54,298 bases of DNA from Streptomyces bobili (GCF_002154575.1 NZ_MUBA01000039.1:1-54298), one strand, 5' to 3'; shown: positions 31,957 through 41,117, counted from the first letter of the stretch. Made by a program: numbers and translations. Notes: generated from the sequence alone by a model not told the origin.

Positions 31957-32928
31957 ATGAGTCACACGACACAAGTGCCGCACCGTCGGCCCGTGCCCGA
32001 CCACAGCGGTGCGGCCCCCACCGCACCGCCCCGAGCGCGCCGCCGCCCCAGTTCCCAGCAGTGGGCCGCCTGGGCCTTCCTCACCCCGGTGACCCTCTAC
32101 CTCGTCCTCTTCTACGCCTATCCGCTCTACCGCAACCTCGACCTGAGCCTGCGCAACTACACGGTCCGCTCCTTCGTCCAGGGCGACGCGCCCTTCACAG
32201 GCCTCGCGAACTACCGGACCGTCCTCGACGACCCGACCTTCGCCCCCGCCCTGCTCCACACCGTCGTCTTCACCGCCGTGTGCCTGGCCTTCCAGTACGC
32301 CATCGGCCTGGCGCTCGCCGTCTTCTTCAACCAGCACTTCCGGCTCTCCGCCACCCTGCGGGCGCTGTTCCTGGTGCCCTGGCTGCTGCCGCTGATCGTG
32401 TCGGCCTCCACCTGGTCGTGGATGCTCAACAGCGACTCGGGCATCGTCAACACCGCCCTGCACGCCGTCGGCATCGGCCCGGTGAACTGGCTGACCTCCC
32501 CGTCCTGGTCACTGACCTCGGTGATCATCGCGAACATCTGGATCGGCGTCCCGTTCAACCTGGTCGTCCTGCACAGCGGACTGCAGTCCATCCCGGCCGG
32601 CCTGTACGAGGCCGCCGCCCTGGACGGGGCGGGTGCCTGGCGGCGGTTCTGGAGCATCACCTTCCCACTGCTGCGCCCGGTGTCCGCGATCACCCTGCTG
32701 CTGGGGCTGGTCTACACGCTCAAGGTCTTCGACATCATCTGGATCATGACCAAGGGCGGCCCGGCCGACTCGTCCACCACCTTCGCCACCTGGTCCTACC
32801 AACTCGGCTTCGGCAACCTCCTCCCCGCGTTCGGCCCCGGAGCGGCCGTCGGCAACCTGCTCGTCGTCGCCGCCCTGGTGTTCGGCCTGATCTATATGAG
32901 GGTCCAGCGCAAGCAGGGACTGTCATGA
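31957..32928 (+). CDS. ABC sugar transporter permease 1 (MalF-like)
   Basis: 323 residues, six predicted membrane helices (first at about WAFLTPVTLYLVLFYAYPLY). The EAA loop that docks the ATPase is EAAALDGAGAWRRFWSITFP. A basic, Pro-rich cytoplasmic N-terminus of about 40 residues precedes helix 1. The ATG at 31957 is 18 bp after the lipoprotein stop. The stop TGA overlaps the ATG of the second permease (ATGA), so the subunits are made in equal amounts. Confidence 0.93.
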   Translation: MSHTTQVPHRRPVPDHSGAAPTAPPRARRRPSSQQWAAWAFLTPVTLYLVLFYAYPLYRNLDLSLRNYTVRSFVQGDAPFTGLANYRTVLDDPTFAPALLHTVVFTAVCLAFQYAIGLALAVFFNQHFRLSATLRALFLVPWLLPLIVSASTWSWMLNSDSGIVNTALHAVGIGPVNWLTSPSWSLTSVIIANIWIGVPFNLVVLHSGLQSIPAGLYEAAALDGAGAWRRFWSITFPLLRPVSAITLLLGLVYTLKVFDIIWIMTKGGPADSSTTFATWSYQLGFGNLLPAFGPGAAVGNLLVVAALVFGLIYMRVQRKQGLS

Positions 32929-33761
32929 CGGGAATCGCCATGAACCGACGCGGCCGCACGTGGTGGAAGACCGCCATCGGCCTCCTGCTGACCGGCATCA
33001 TGCTCTTCCCGGTGTACTGGATGCTCAACGTGTCCTTCACCCGCGAGCAGGACATGCGCAAGAGCCCGCCCGGCCTGTTCCCCGTGCACGGCACGCTGGA
33101 GGGCTACCGGGCGGTCCTGGACCAGCAGTTGCCCTATCTCGGCACCAGCCTCGTGATCGGCCTGGGCACCGTGGTCCTGACCGTGGCGCTGGCCGCACCC
33201 GCCGGCTACGCCCTCGCCAAACTGAGGCCGCGCGGCGGCGGCGCCCTCAGCTTCGTCCTCCTCGCCGCCCAGATGATCCCCGGCATCATCATGGCGATGG
33301 GCTTCTACGCCATCTACCTCAGCCTCGGCCTGCTGCAGTCCGTCCCCGGCCTGATCATCGCCGACTCCACGCTGGCCGTCCCGTTCGCCGTGCTCATCTT
33401 CACCGCGTTCATGTCCGGCATCCCCGGCGAACTCATCCAGGCGGCGAAGACGGACGGCGCAGGACCCCTGCGCACCTTCTGGTCGATCGTCCTGCCCATG
33501 AGCCGCAACGCCGTCGTCACGGTGTCCCTGTTCGCCTTCCTGTGGTCCTGGTCGGACTTCGTCTTCGCCAGCACCCTCGCCGGCGGTGGGGCGCACGAGC
33601 CGATCACCCTCGGCATCTACCACTACATCGGCAACAACAACCAGGAGTGGAACGCCATCATGGCCACCGCCGTCGTGGCCTCGCTGCCCGCCGCGGTGAT
33701 CCTCGTCCTAGCCCAGCGTTACGTCGCCGCCGGTGTGACCGCCGGCGCGGTGAAGGACTGA
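32925..33761 (+). CDS. ABC sugar transporter permease 2 (MalG-like)
   Basis: 278 residues, six membrane helices, beginning IGLLLTGIMLFPVYWMLNVS. The EAA-type loop is IQAAKTDGAGPLRTFWSIVL, with Gln-Ala-Ala replacing Glu-Ala-Ala, as in many MalG partners. It starts in the stop codon of permease 1. The C-terminus (AQRYVAAGVTAGAVKD) is the usual MalG tail. It imports the oligosaccharide captured by the lipoprotein. Confidence 0.93.
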   Translation: MTGIAMNRRGRTWWKTAIGLLLTGIMLFPVYWMLNVSFTREQDMRKSPPGLFPVHGTLEGYRAVLDQQLPYLGTSLVIGLGTVVLTVALAAPAGYALAKLRPRGGGALSFVLLAAQMIPGIIMAMGFYAIYLSLGLLQSVPGLIIADSTLAVPFAVLIFTAFMSGIPGELIQAAKTDGAGPLRTFWSIVLPMSRNAVVTVSLFAFLWSWSDFVFASTLAGGGAHEPITLGIYHYIGNNNQEWNAIMATAVVASLPAAVILVLAQRYVAAGVTAGAVKD

Positions 33762-33837
33762 GACCGACCCCTGCGCGACCTCCTGCCACCGTCGGTCCGC
33801 CGACGGCCGCCCCCGCACGAGAGACGAGTGACGCTTC

Positions 33838-35622
33838 ATGACCGCCGACCGATCCGGCCCGGCCTTCTCCGTCCACGACATCCCGTTCAGCCTGCACGGA
33901 TCCTGGTTCGACATCTCGCCCGTGGTGGCGGAGAAGACGTACGCCGAGGACCTCCACCTGGTCTCCCACCAGAACGGCATGCACGGCGTGCTGCGCCTCA
34001 TGCCGCTCGACGGCGCGAGCGGCGAGCGGGCCGAGACCCGCGTGGAGGCGACGCCCGGCCTGCTGACCTGGACCGGCACGGCCGGCCGCGTCGACCTCGC
34101 CTACGAGGCGCCGGACACCGTACGCCTGCGCGGCGAGGGCCTCGCGCTGCGCGTCTGTGCGGCGGTCCGCGAGCTGACCCCGTTCAGCGGCACCTACTTC
34201 TTCCGCGACGCGGCTGCCGACGCCCACGTGTTCACGTCCTACGAGACCGGACGCCGCTACCGCGTCACCGTGCTGCGCGGCTCCCTGACCGACACCTTCG
34301 GCAGCCAGGCCCTCGGCAGCGCCGACCGTGGCCTCACCGTATCCGCCGCCGACGAAGCGGACGCCGACGGCCCGTGGGAGATCGCGGTCGAGGAACTCGA
34401 CACGGCTCGCCCGCCGTACGTGCCGGCGGCGCCCTTCGACAAGATCGTCGAGGCCGCACGGAACTCCTTCGCGGACTTCGTCGACACGGTCGCCCCCTGG
34501 CGTTCGGCCGCGACCCCGGCCGCCGAACTAGCCGCCTACGTCATCTGGTCCGCGACGGTGGGCCCGGCGGGGCTCGTCACCCGGCCCGCCGTACTGATGT
34601 CCAAGCACTGGATGGACAAGGTCTGGAGCTGGGACCACTGCTTCAACGCCCTGGCCCTGGCGCCCGGATGCCCCGAACTGGCCTTGGACCAGTTCCACCT
34701 CCCCTTCGACCACCAGGACGCGACCGGGGCACTGCCCGACTCGGTGACCCACTCCGAGGTGCTCTACAACTACGTCAAACCTCCCATCCACGGCTGGACG
34801 TTCGCCCACCTGCGGCAGAAGCTGACCGTGCCGCTCGGCCGGACCGAGTTGGCGGAGACGTACGACAGGCTGGCACGCTGGACCGAGTTCTGGCTGACCG
34901 CACGCCGAGCCCCCGGCGCCGAACTGCCCCACTACCAGCACGGCAACGACAGCGGCTGGGACAACGCCACCACCTTCGACCCCGAACGCGTGGTCGTCAC
35001 CGCCGACCTGGCCGCCTTCCTCATCCTGCAACTGCACCAACTGGCAGCGCTCGCCGGTGAATTGGGGCGACCTGAAGAGGCGAGCCGATGGACCCGGACG
35101 GCCGCGGAGACCCAGACCGCGATGCTCGGCACACTCTGGAACGGCGACCGGTTCGTCACCCGCGGCGTCGACACCGGGGACACCTGGAGCAGCTCCAGCC
35201 TGCTCGACCTGATGCCCATCGTGCTGGGAGAACATCTGCCCGACGACGTCAGCGACGTACTGGCCGAGCGCCTTCAGACCCACCTCACCCGGTACGGCCT
35301 GGCCACCGAACTGCCCACCTCACCGCACTACCGCTCCGACGGCTACTGGCGCGGCCCCATCTGGGCCCCCGCCACCGTCCTCATCGAGGACGGCCTGCGC
35401 CGCGCCGGACACCACCGCCTCGCCGACGAGATCAGCGCCCGCTTCCGCACCCTGTGCGAAACCCACGGGTTCGCCGAGAACTTCGACGCCCTGACCGGCA
35501 CGGGTCTGCGCGACCGCGCCTACACCTGGACGGCCGCTGCCTACCTCCACCTGGCCGAGGCACACAGCCGCCGGGGCGACGACGCGACGCCCGCCGAGAC
35601 GGCCGACCCGGGCGGACGGTGA
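33838..35622 (+). CDS. Cytoplasmic (alpha/alpha)6-barrel glycoside hydrolase, GH63-like
   Basis: 594 residues, no signal peptide. An N-terminal beta-sandwich (about 1-190) is followed by the toroid. Signature blocks: MDKVWSWDHCFNALALA, GNDSGWDNATTFD with the probable catalytic Asp, YWRGPIWAPATVLIEDGLRR, and FAENFDALTGTGLRDRAYTW with the probable base Glu. This layout is that of GH63 and related mannosylglycerate- or alpha-glucan-cleaving enzymes. It should hydrolyse the imported oligosaccharide inside the cell. The 76-bp gap from the permease lacks a terminator, so it is the last gene of the lacI-side operon. The sugar is unknown. Confidence 0.82.
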   Translation: MTADRSGPAFSVHDIPFSLHGSWFDISPVVAEKTYAEDLHLVSHQNGMHGVLRLMPLDGASGERAETRVEATPGLLTWTGTAGRVDLAYEAPDTVRLRGEGLALRVCAAVRELTPFSGTYFFRDAAADAHVFTSYETGRRYRVTVLRGSLTDTFGSQALGSADRGLTVSAADEADADGPWEIAVEELDTARPPYVPAAPFDKIVEAARNSFADFVDTVAPWRSAATPAAELAAYVIWSATVGPAGLVTRPAVLMSKHWMDKVWSWDHCFNALALAPGCPELALDQFHLPFDHQDATGALPDSVTHSEVLYNYVKPPIHGWTFAHLRQKLTVPLGRTELAETYDRLARWTEFWLTARRAPGAELPHYQHGNDSGWDNATTFDPERVVVTADLAAFLILQLHQLAALAGELGRPEEASRWTRTAAETQTAMLGTLWNGDRFVTRGVDTGDTWSSSSLLDLMPIVLGEHLPDDVSDVLAERLQTHLTRYGLATELPTSPHYRSDGYWRGPIWAPATVLIEDGLRRAGHHRLADEISARFRTLCETHGFAENFDALTGTGLRDRAYTWTAAAYLHLAEAHSRRGDDATPAETADPGGR

Positions 35623-35643
35623 TCAGGACGGCTCGTGCTTGAG

Positions 35644-35934
35644 TCATATCCGCGGCTTCACCTCGAACCGGGGGCCCATGTCCGGGCTGTCCGAGCCGGC
35701 CAGTTCCGTGGCGAGGCCGTGGACGGTCACCAGGTCGTGCAGCAGCTCGGAGGTCTCGTCGGGAGGCAGGTCCGAGGCGCGTGCCACCTCTTCCAGGTGG
35801 ACCGCCTCGCCCCGGTGTTCCTCCTGCGTGCGGCTCAGCGCCTGGAACACCCGCTCATGCACCTCCGAGTACGGCCCGGAGGCACGGCCCGCGAACGACC
35901 TTTCCTCGTGGCCTTCCATGTTCTTGCGCACCAT
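35644..35934 (-). CDS. Small hypothetical protein, possible winged-helix
   Basis: 96 residues; an alternative ATG gives a protein five residues shorter. A charged N-terminus is followed by a three-helix pattern (SEVHERVFQALSRTQEEHRG, VHLEEVARASDLPPDETSEL, LHDLVTVHGLATEL) that resembles a DNA-binding wHTH such as the LexA/MarR helix set. I know no named family. It converges with the GH63-like gene, with stops 21 bp apart, and lies just downstream of the phosphoribosyltransferase on the same strand. Confidence 0.55.
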   Translation of the reverse strand: MVRKNMEGHEERSFAGRASGPYSEVHERVFQALSRTQEEHRGEAVHLEEVARASDLPPDETSELLHDLVTVHGLATELAGSDSPDMGPRFEVKPRI

Positions 35935-36027
35935 GGACGTGGGGGTCCTCTCCGTGTCGTACGGCAGCGCCGGGTACGGCTTGCCCGCCTCTTCCGCGGG
36001 CCCTTCCGTCCGGACCCGGGACCGGTC

Positions 36028-36690
36028 TCAGCCCCGGCCCGCCGCGGCGCCGTGTTCGTGCAGGGTGCGGACGACCTCCTCGTCGCCGACCTGGTCGAAA
36101 TCGGCGTACCACAGGCCGACCGCGCGGAAGTCCCGTGGCTGGTGGAGGCAGATGACGTCGTCGGCCTCCGAGCGCATCTCCGCCGCCGACTCGGGAGCGC
36201 CGACCGGGACGGCGAGGATCAGCCGGGCGGGACCCCGCCTGCGCAGGTGGCGCAGGGCGGCACGCGCGGTGGCGCCGGTGGCGAGCCCGTCGTCGACGAC
36301 GATCACGGTCCTGCCCTCGATGTGCGGCGCGGACCGTTCTCCGCGGTACTGCCGTTCCCGGCGGTGCAGTTCGGTCCGCTCGCGGGCCACATCCGGGCGG
36401 AGCTTGTCCTCGCTCAGGCCGAGCATCTGCACCGCGCGGCGGTCGAACACCGGCGGATCGTCACCGACGATCGCGCCGATGCCCGTCTCCGGATGCCCCG
36501 GGACCCCGATCTTCCGGGCCACGAGGATGTCGAGCGGCGCCCCCAGAGCGCCGGCGACCTCAGCGGCCACCGGGACGCCTCCGCGGGGCAGGGCCAGGAC
36601 GAGGGGATCGACGAGATCACCGTCGGCCGACCACTCCATCAGCCGGGCGGCGAGCTGCTGTCCGGCCTGGCGACGGTCCTGGAATCGCAT
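36028..36690 (-). CDS. Phosphoribosyltransferase-domain protein
   Basis: 220 residues from ATG 36690, with a GGCAGG/GAGG purine stretch upstream. The PRPP-binding signature is TVIVVDDGLATGATARAAL, and VLALPRGGVPVAAEVA precedes it, as in the stand-alone PRTase fused to a dienelactone hydrolase in M. tuberculosis Rv0571c. The C-terminus carries the typical DFRAVGLWYADFDQVGDEEV block. The biochemical reaction is unproven for this group. The separate dienelactone hydrolase gene two positions to the right is the second half of the Rv0571c arrangement. The 297-bp gap to the divergent gene shows no strong motif. Confidence 0.88.
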   Translation of the reverse strand: MRFQDRRQAGQQLAARLMEWSADGDLVDPLVLALPRGGVPVAAEVAGALGAPLDILVARKIGVPGHPETGIGAIVGDDPPVFDRRAVQMLGLSEDKLRPDVARERTELHRRERQYRGERSAPHIEGRTVIVVDDGLATGATARAALRHLRRRGPARLILAVPVGAPESAAEMRSEADDVICLHQPRDFRAVGLWYADFDQVGDEEVVRTLHEHGAAAGRG

Positions 36691-36987
36691 GACCTCACAC
36701 CTGCCTTCCGCGGGACCGGTCGGTCGCTCCGCCCTGACGGCCACCGGCGGGCAGCGACCGGGCCGGCACCCGCGAACCGTTCCCCGTGCGCATGGGCGTG
36801 TGCGTGGTCGTCATCCCTCCTGTCCGGGGTTTCCTCCCGGACGGCACCCAAACGGCACGGATCCGTACGCCCCCGCCGCTCAGGGGTACCCGTGTCCGTG
36901 CGGCACGTCGCAGGCCGGTGTGCCCGTACGGGACGCCACGGGATGTCACCGCGGCGGCCGACACAGACCTCGACCAGGGGCAGCACG

Positions 36988-38132
36988 ATGAAGCTCTCCT
37001 TTCTCGATCCCCTCTTCTCCGAACCCGGCCCCTGGGCCAGCGTCTACCTCGACACCTCGCGGGACATCGACGATCCCGACGCGGCCATCGACCTTCGCTG
37101 GCGGCATCAGAGCGATGTCCTGCTCGAGCAGGGAGCCGACCCCGCCACCGTCACCGCCCTGGCCGGGGCCGTGGGGACGGACCGCGCCCTGCCCGGCCGG
37201 CACGGACAGGCACTCTTCGCCGCCCACGGACGCCTGGCCCTCGCGGAGGAACTCCCCGAGCCGCCCGCACGGGACACCGCCCGGCTCGACGCGCTGCCCG
37301 ACGTGGCGCCCCTCGCCGTACAGCGCGCACCCGACATCCCGTACCTGGCCGTCGCCCTCACCCGCTCCGGCGAGTGGCCCCGGGACGAGGCCGTGGAGGC
37401 CGGCCGGGACCACGTCCCCGGTGACCATGTGCTGGTCGTCTCGGTGGCCGGGCGGTGGCCCACCGGAAGGGTCGCCCCCCCCGGGAACGGCTGACCCACC
37501 AGGTGCCGACCGACGCCTGGCAGCGCACTGCCCCACGGATCGCCCGCGAGCTGGGCGACCTCGCCGAACACCACCGCGCCGAGTCGATCGTGCTGTGCCG
37601 GCACCTGGACGACGTCTGGGTCTCGGGCGTGCTGGTCAACCGCTTCCCCGCCGTCCTGCGCAGCCGGGTGACCGTGGTGGACGACGACTCCCTCAGCACC
37701 CCCGAATCCGTCGGCCCGACCTTCCTCGAAGAACATGTGGGCCGCGTGCTGGAAGGCTGTCTGAGCGCGGCGGACGAGCGGCAGCTGGAGGACTTCCTGG
37801 CCCAGCGCGCCCGGCACCCCCACCGGTCGGAAGGGGTGGCGGCGGCCGTCTCCGCCCTGCAACGCGGACAGGCCGGGTCCCTGCTGCTCACCCGCCGGGC
37901 GCGGCTGCCCGAGCGTGTGTGGCTCGGCTCGGCGCCGTCGCAGATCGCGCTGTCCGCCGCCGAACTGGAGGCGTTCGGGGTGACCCCGCCGCAGGAGGAA
38001 CCGGCTGACGCGGCACTGCTGTACGCCGCCCATCGCACCGGGGCCGAGCTGGTCGTGCCGCCACCGGACCGCGTCCCGTCGGCCGACGGCGTCGGCGTCC
38101 TGCTCCGCTACCAGGACGCCTCCGGCCGTTAG
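36988..38132 (+). pseudogene. Rv2629-like baeRF-domain protein, frameshifted in a C8 tract
   Basis: The frame from ATG 36988 gives MKLSFLDPLFSEPGPWASVY and runs to WPTGRVAPPGNG, stopping at 37494. The matching remainder (ERLTHQVPTDAWQRTAPRIA ... GVLLRYQDASGR) is in the frame ending at 38132. The switch falls in eight consecutive C at 37475-37482; adding one C restores APPRERLTHQV and a full-length protein of about 381 residues, the family's size. Conserved blocks (SVYLDTSR, LEEHVGRVLEGCL, LQRGQAGSLLLT, DAALLYAAHRTGAELVV) are otherwise intact. The family is related to peptide-release factors and is linked to dormancy in mycobacteria. Sequencing error, recent mutation or slippage are all possible. 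Confidence 0.8.
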
Positions 38133-38241
38133 CCGGGCCGCAACGGTGAGGGGATTCCCGGCGACAGGGTGGGTACGCGGTGGGGGACATCCGGGTCCTG
38201 GCGATCCGCCCGATCGGCCGATGGGGAAGAGGCTGATACCG

Positions 38242-38946
38242 ATGATCTCCGACATGGTTCTGGTGCCCACCGCGGACGTCACGCTCTCCGGTGACCTCGT
38301 CGTGCCGGCACCGGCGCGGGCCGTGGTGCTCTTCGCGCACGGCAGCGGCAGTTCCCGGCACAGTCCGCGCAATCGGATGGTGGCCGCCGAACTGCGTACC
38401 GCGGGGCTGGGCACGCTGCTGATGGATCTGCTCGGCGAGCGCGAGGAGCGGCGCGACGCGCTGACCGCGGAGCACCGTTTCGACATCGGGCTCCTGGGCC
38501 GGCGGCTGGTGGCCGCGGTCGACTGGCTGGACACCCAGCCCGACACCCGCGGCCTGCCCGTCGTCCTGTTCGGCGCCAGTACGGGTGCCGCCGCGGCACT
38601 GGTGGCCGCCGCCGAGCGTCCGGAGCGCGTGCTGACCGTGGTGTCACGCGGCGGGCGGCCCGATCTCGCGGGCGACGCCCTGGAGCGGGTGACGGTCCCC
38701 GTACTGCTCCTCGTCGGCGGGCGGGACCAGAACGTGCTGGCGCTGAACCAGGAAGCGGCCCGGCGGCTCAGCTGCCCGCACGCCCTGCACGTCGTTCCGC
38801 AGGCCACGCACCTGTTCGAGGAACCCGGCGCCCTGGAACACGTCGCCGAGACGGCCAGGCGCTGGTGCGACGACCGCCTGCGCGACGCACAGGAGTCCCG
38901 TACGAGCACGCGGACGGCACCGGCACCGTCGCGGGAGACGACATGA
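38242..38946 (+). CDS. Dienelactone hydrolase-family alpha/beta hydrolase
   Basis: 234 residues from ATG 38242. The nucleophile elbow is VLFGASTGAAAALVAAA (Ser in GAST), the acid LLLVGGRDQNVLAL and the histidine PQATHLFEEPGAL; AVVLFAHGSGSSRHSPRN holds the oxyanion loop. This clade corresponds to the hydrolase half of Rv0571c, whose other half is the phosphoribosyltransferase encoded at 36028-36690. It is likely a cytoplasmic esterase or lactonase. It follows the broken baeRF gene in the same direction with a 110-bp gap. Confidence 0.9.
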   Translation: MISDMVLVPTADVTLSGDLVVPAPARAVVLFAHGSGSSRHSPRNRMVAAELRTAGLGTLLMDLLGEREERRDALTAEHRFDIGLLGRRLVAAVDWLDTQPDTRGLPVVLFGASTGAAAALVAAAERPERVLTVVSRGGRPDLAGDALERVTVPVLLLVGGRDQNVLALNQEAARRLSCPHALHVVPQATHLFEEPGALEHVAETARRWCDDRLRDAQESRTSTRTAPAPSRETT

Positions 38947-39001
38947 CCGGCCGGCCGCGGGTACGCCGGACAGCGCGGCCCGCGGCGACGGAGGAGGCCC
39001 G

Positions 39002-39865
39002 ATGACCGGCTCGCACGGCACCGTCCTGGTCGGGGTCGACGACACACCGCACTCCTGGCTCGCCGCGGAGTGGGCGGCCACCGAGGCCGAACTGCGCGGC
39101 GGCGCCCTGCGTATCGTGCACGCCCTCGGCCCCGGCCCCGAGGTCGGATACGACGAGACCGGAGCCGGCCTCACCCGCGAGGTCTTCGAAGCGGCCACCG
39201 GCCAGGTGGACGCCGGCCGGGCCCGGATCGCGGCCGCCCATCCGGGGCTGCGCGTCGACGCCGTCCTGGCCCATGACCGTCCGGCCGAGGCCATCCTCGA
39301 CTCGGCGGGCGACGCCGACCTCATCGTCGTCGGCACCCGCGGGCGGGGCGGCTTCGCCGGCCTGCTGCTCGGCTCGGTGAGCCTGAAGGTCGCCGCGCAC
39401 GCCGACCGCCCGGTGGCCGTCGTGCGCGAGCGTCCCGAAGCGGCGAAGGACGCCGGCGTCGTCGTCGGCGTGCGCGACGACCGCGACGAGGAGGCGGTGC
39501 GGTTCGCCGTCGTCGAGGCCGCGCGGCGGCGGACCCCGCTGCGCGTGGTCCATGCCTGGACGCCGGTCGTGTGGGCGGGCGAACTGGCGCCGCCGCCGGA
39601 ACTGCGCGAGGAGGAACAGCACCGCCATCGCGTGCTGCTGAGCCGCGCCGCCCGCCCCGCCGCGGAGTACCCGCACGTGCGGATCGAGACCGACCTGGTG
39701 GCGGACGCACCGGCCGCAGCCCTCGTCGAGGCGTCGCAGCGGGCCGGCCTCGTGGTGCTGCCCCGTCACCCGGCCGAGGGTCGGCTCGGACTGCGCCTGG
39801 GATCGGTCACGCACGCGGTGCTCCACCACGCGCGGTGCCCGGTCGCGGTCGTGCCCACCCGGTAG
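39002..39865 (+). CDS. Universal stress protein with two Usp domains
   Basis: 287 residues, tandem UspA folds. Domain 1 (about 5-145): TVLVGVDDTPHSWLAAEWAA and the ATP-binding G-x2-G-x9-G-S/T motif in VVGTRGRGGFAGLLLGSVSL. Domain 2 (about 155-287): VVVGVRDDRDEEAVRFAVVE, but its nucleotide motif is degenerate (LPRHPAEGRLGLRLGSVTHA). ATP binding is therefore most likely in the first domain, as in mycobacterial Rv2623. Such proteins accumulate in hypoxia and stasis. A purine-rich site precedes ATG 39002. Confidence 0.93.
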   Translation: MTGSHGTVLVGVDDTPHSWLAAEWAATEAELRGGALRIVHALGPGPEVGYDETGAGLTREVFEAATGQVDAGRARIAAAHPGLRVDAVLAHDRPAEAILDSAGDADLIVVGTRGRGGFAGLLLGSVSLKVAAHADRPVAVVRERPEAAKDAGVVVGVRDDRDEEAVRFAVVEAARRRTPLRVVHAWTPVVWAGELAPPPELREEEQHRHRVLLSRAARPAAEYPHVRIETDLVADAPAAALVEASQRAGLVVLPRHPAEGRLGLRLGSVTHAVLHHARCPVAVVPTR

Positions 39866-40065
39866 GGGCGGCCACGGCCCGCCGACGCACGGCGATGCCC
39901 GCGCGTACGGGACAGCCCCCGGTGCCCTGCCCGCGTCTCCGGGACGCCCGGCCGAGGCGCCGGCGCTCGCCGGGACGGCCTGCTCGCCGTGGCCGTCGCG
40001 GCGGGCCTCGCACGCAAGGTACGGCGGAGAACGGCGGGAGATGAACCGGTGAGGAGAGAGACGTC

Positions 40066-40401
40066 ATGAGCACATCGAGCCCGGGACACCACGGCGGGGG
40101 ACGGGCGCGCCGCGCACGCTCCGGCGCGGTCGGCCGCCGCTTTCCGCGGTCCGGCACTGAACCCGTCACCGCACAGAGCCCGCTCGGACTGCGGCTGATC
40201 CTGTCAGGTGTCTTCCTGCCGGTGTTCGGCGTCGCGACCGTCGCCTTCGCGATGTGGGCCGAGCAGTCGGGCCCGGGGGACGATCCGGGGCGCGGTCCGC
40301 TGGTCGTCCTCGCCGTCGTGTGCGGGGTGCTGGCCCTGCTGGCGGCGGTCGGTCTGCTGGCCGTCCTGCGCCGGCTGAGGCATGAGCGGGGCGAACGGTG
40401 A
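40066..40401 (+). CDS. DUF6343-type small membrane protein
   Basis: 111 residues. A basic, disordered N-terminus (about 1-35) ends in the family motif RSGTEPVTAQSPLGLRLILS. Two membrane helices follow (LILSGVFLPVFGVATVAFAM and LVVLAVVCGVLALLAAVGLL), with a short acidic loop GPGDDPG between them and a basic tail. The family occurs in Streptomyces and relatives without assigned function. It stands alone between the stress protein and a convergent PEBP gene. Confidence 0.78.
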   Translation: MSTSSPGHHGGGRARRARSGAVGRRFPRSGTEPVTAQSPLGLRLILSGVFLPVFGVATVAFAMWAEQSGPGDDPGRGPLVVLAVVCGVLALLAAVGLLAVLRRLRHERGER

Positions 40402-40413
40402 CGGACGTGCCGA

Positions 40414-40452
40414 GGCGCCCACGGCAGGGTCCTGCCACCTGCCGTGGGCGCC
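40414..40452. terminator. Bidirectional terminator between DUF6343 and PEBP genes
   Basis: Perfect 15-bp arms GGCGCCCACGGCAGG (40414-40428) and CCTGCCGTGGGCGCC (40438-40452), 9-nt loop, placed exactly between convergent stops at 40401 and 40462. Confidence 0.85.
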
Positions 40453-40461
40453 GCTCGTCGC

Positions 40462-40914
40462 TCACCGCTGATAGAGCGCCACGATGGTGCCGCTCGCGAG
40501 TTGTCCGCCCTCGACGGCCTGATGGACCTGCTCGGCGCTGGGCGCTTCGGGCAGGACGCACGGCTCGCCGAGCGCGTAGAGGCGGAAGAAGTACCGGTGT
40601 GCCTCGTCGCCGGGCGGTGGGTGGGGTCCGCCCCAGCCCTGTTCGCCGTAGCCGTTGACGAGTTCGGTGCCGCCGGGCGGGCTCTTGCCCGCCTCCGTGC
40701 CCTCGCTGCGGGGATCGATGCCGACCACCACCCAGTGCACGAACGTGCCCGACGGGGCGTCGGGGTCCTCGCACAACAGCACCAGCTCGGTCGCCTCGTC
40801 CGGGATGCCGCTCCACGCCAGCGGCGGCGATTCGTTCTCTCCTTCGTACGCGTACCTGCGTGCCAGAACGGCGTGGTCGTTGAACGCACTGCTGATGAGT
40901 TCGATGCCGGCCAT
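40462..40914 (-). CDS. YbhB/YbcL (PEBP, Raf kinase inhibitor-like) protein
   Basis: 150 residues from ATG 40914. The PEBP blocks are present: ENESPPLAWSGIPDEATELV, CEDPDAPSGTFVHWVVVGID with the DPDAP and HW ligand-pocket residues, GWGGPHPPPGDEAHRYFFRL with the GPxPP and HRYFF motifs, and YALGEPC. Bacterial members bind phosphorylated or anionic ligands; their role is unclear. The longer open frame upstream is not supported. It is downstream of, and on the same strand as, the large decarboxylase but separated by 200 bp. Confidence 0.92.
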   Translation of the reverse strand: MAGIELISSAFNDHAVLARRYAYEGENESPPLAWSGIPDEATELVLLCEDPDAPSGTFVHWVVVGIDPRSEGTEAGKSPPGGTELVNGYGEQGWGGPHPPPGDEAHRYFFRLYALGEPCVLPEAPSAEQVHQAVEGGQLASGTIVALYQR

Positions 40915-41117
40915 GGGACCGGAGTACCCAGGCGAGCCGCCGCCTACCGGGTGCGGTCGAGGTGACAGAAGGCGTGGTGGCGCTCGGCGAGGCCGTGGAG
41001 GGGGCCGTCGGGGACCGGGTCCGCCAGTCGTCGGACGACGAACTCGCGCGGCTGCTGTTCGCCGGGAGTAGGGGGAAACCCGCCCGAGTGAGCGGCGCGG
41101 TGAGGCGGCGGGCTGGC

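Noticed and set aside
36018-36721. GGGACCGGTC at 36018 and 36712 as DosR-type boxes flanking the phosphoribosyltransferase
   Set aside because: Short GC-rich 10-mers without the AT centre or spacing of known boxes; likely chance.
40966-41117. Additional gene between the PEBP and decarboxylase genes
   Set aside because: Only shadow frames without start signals are present.
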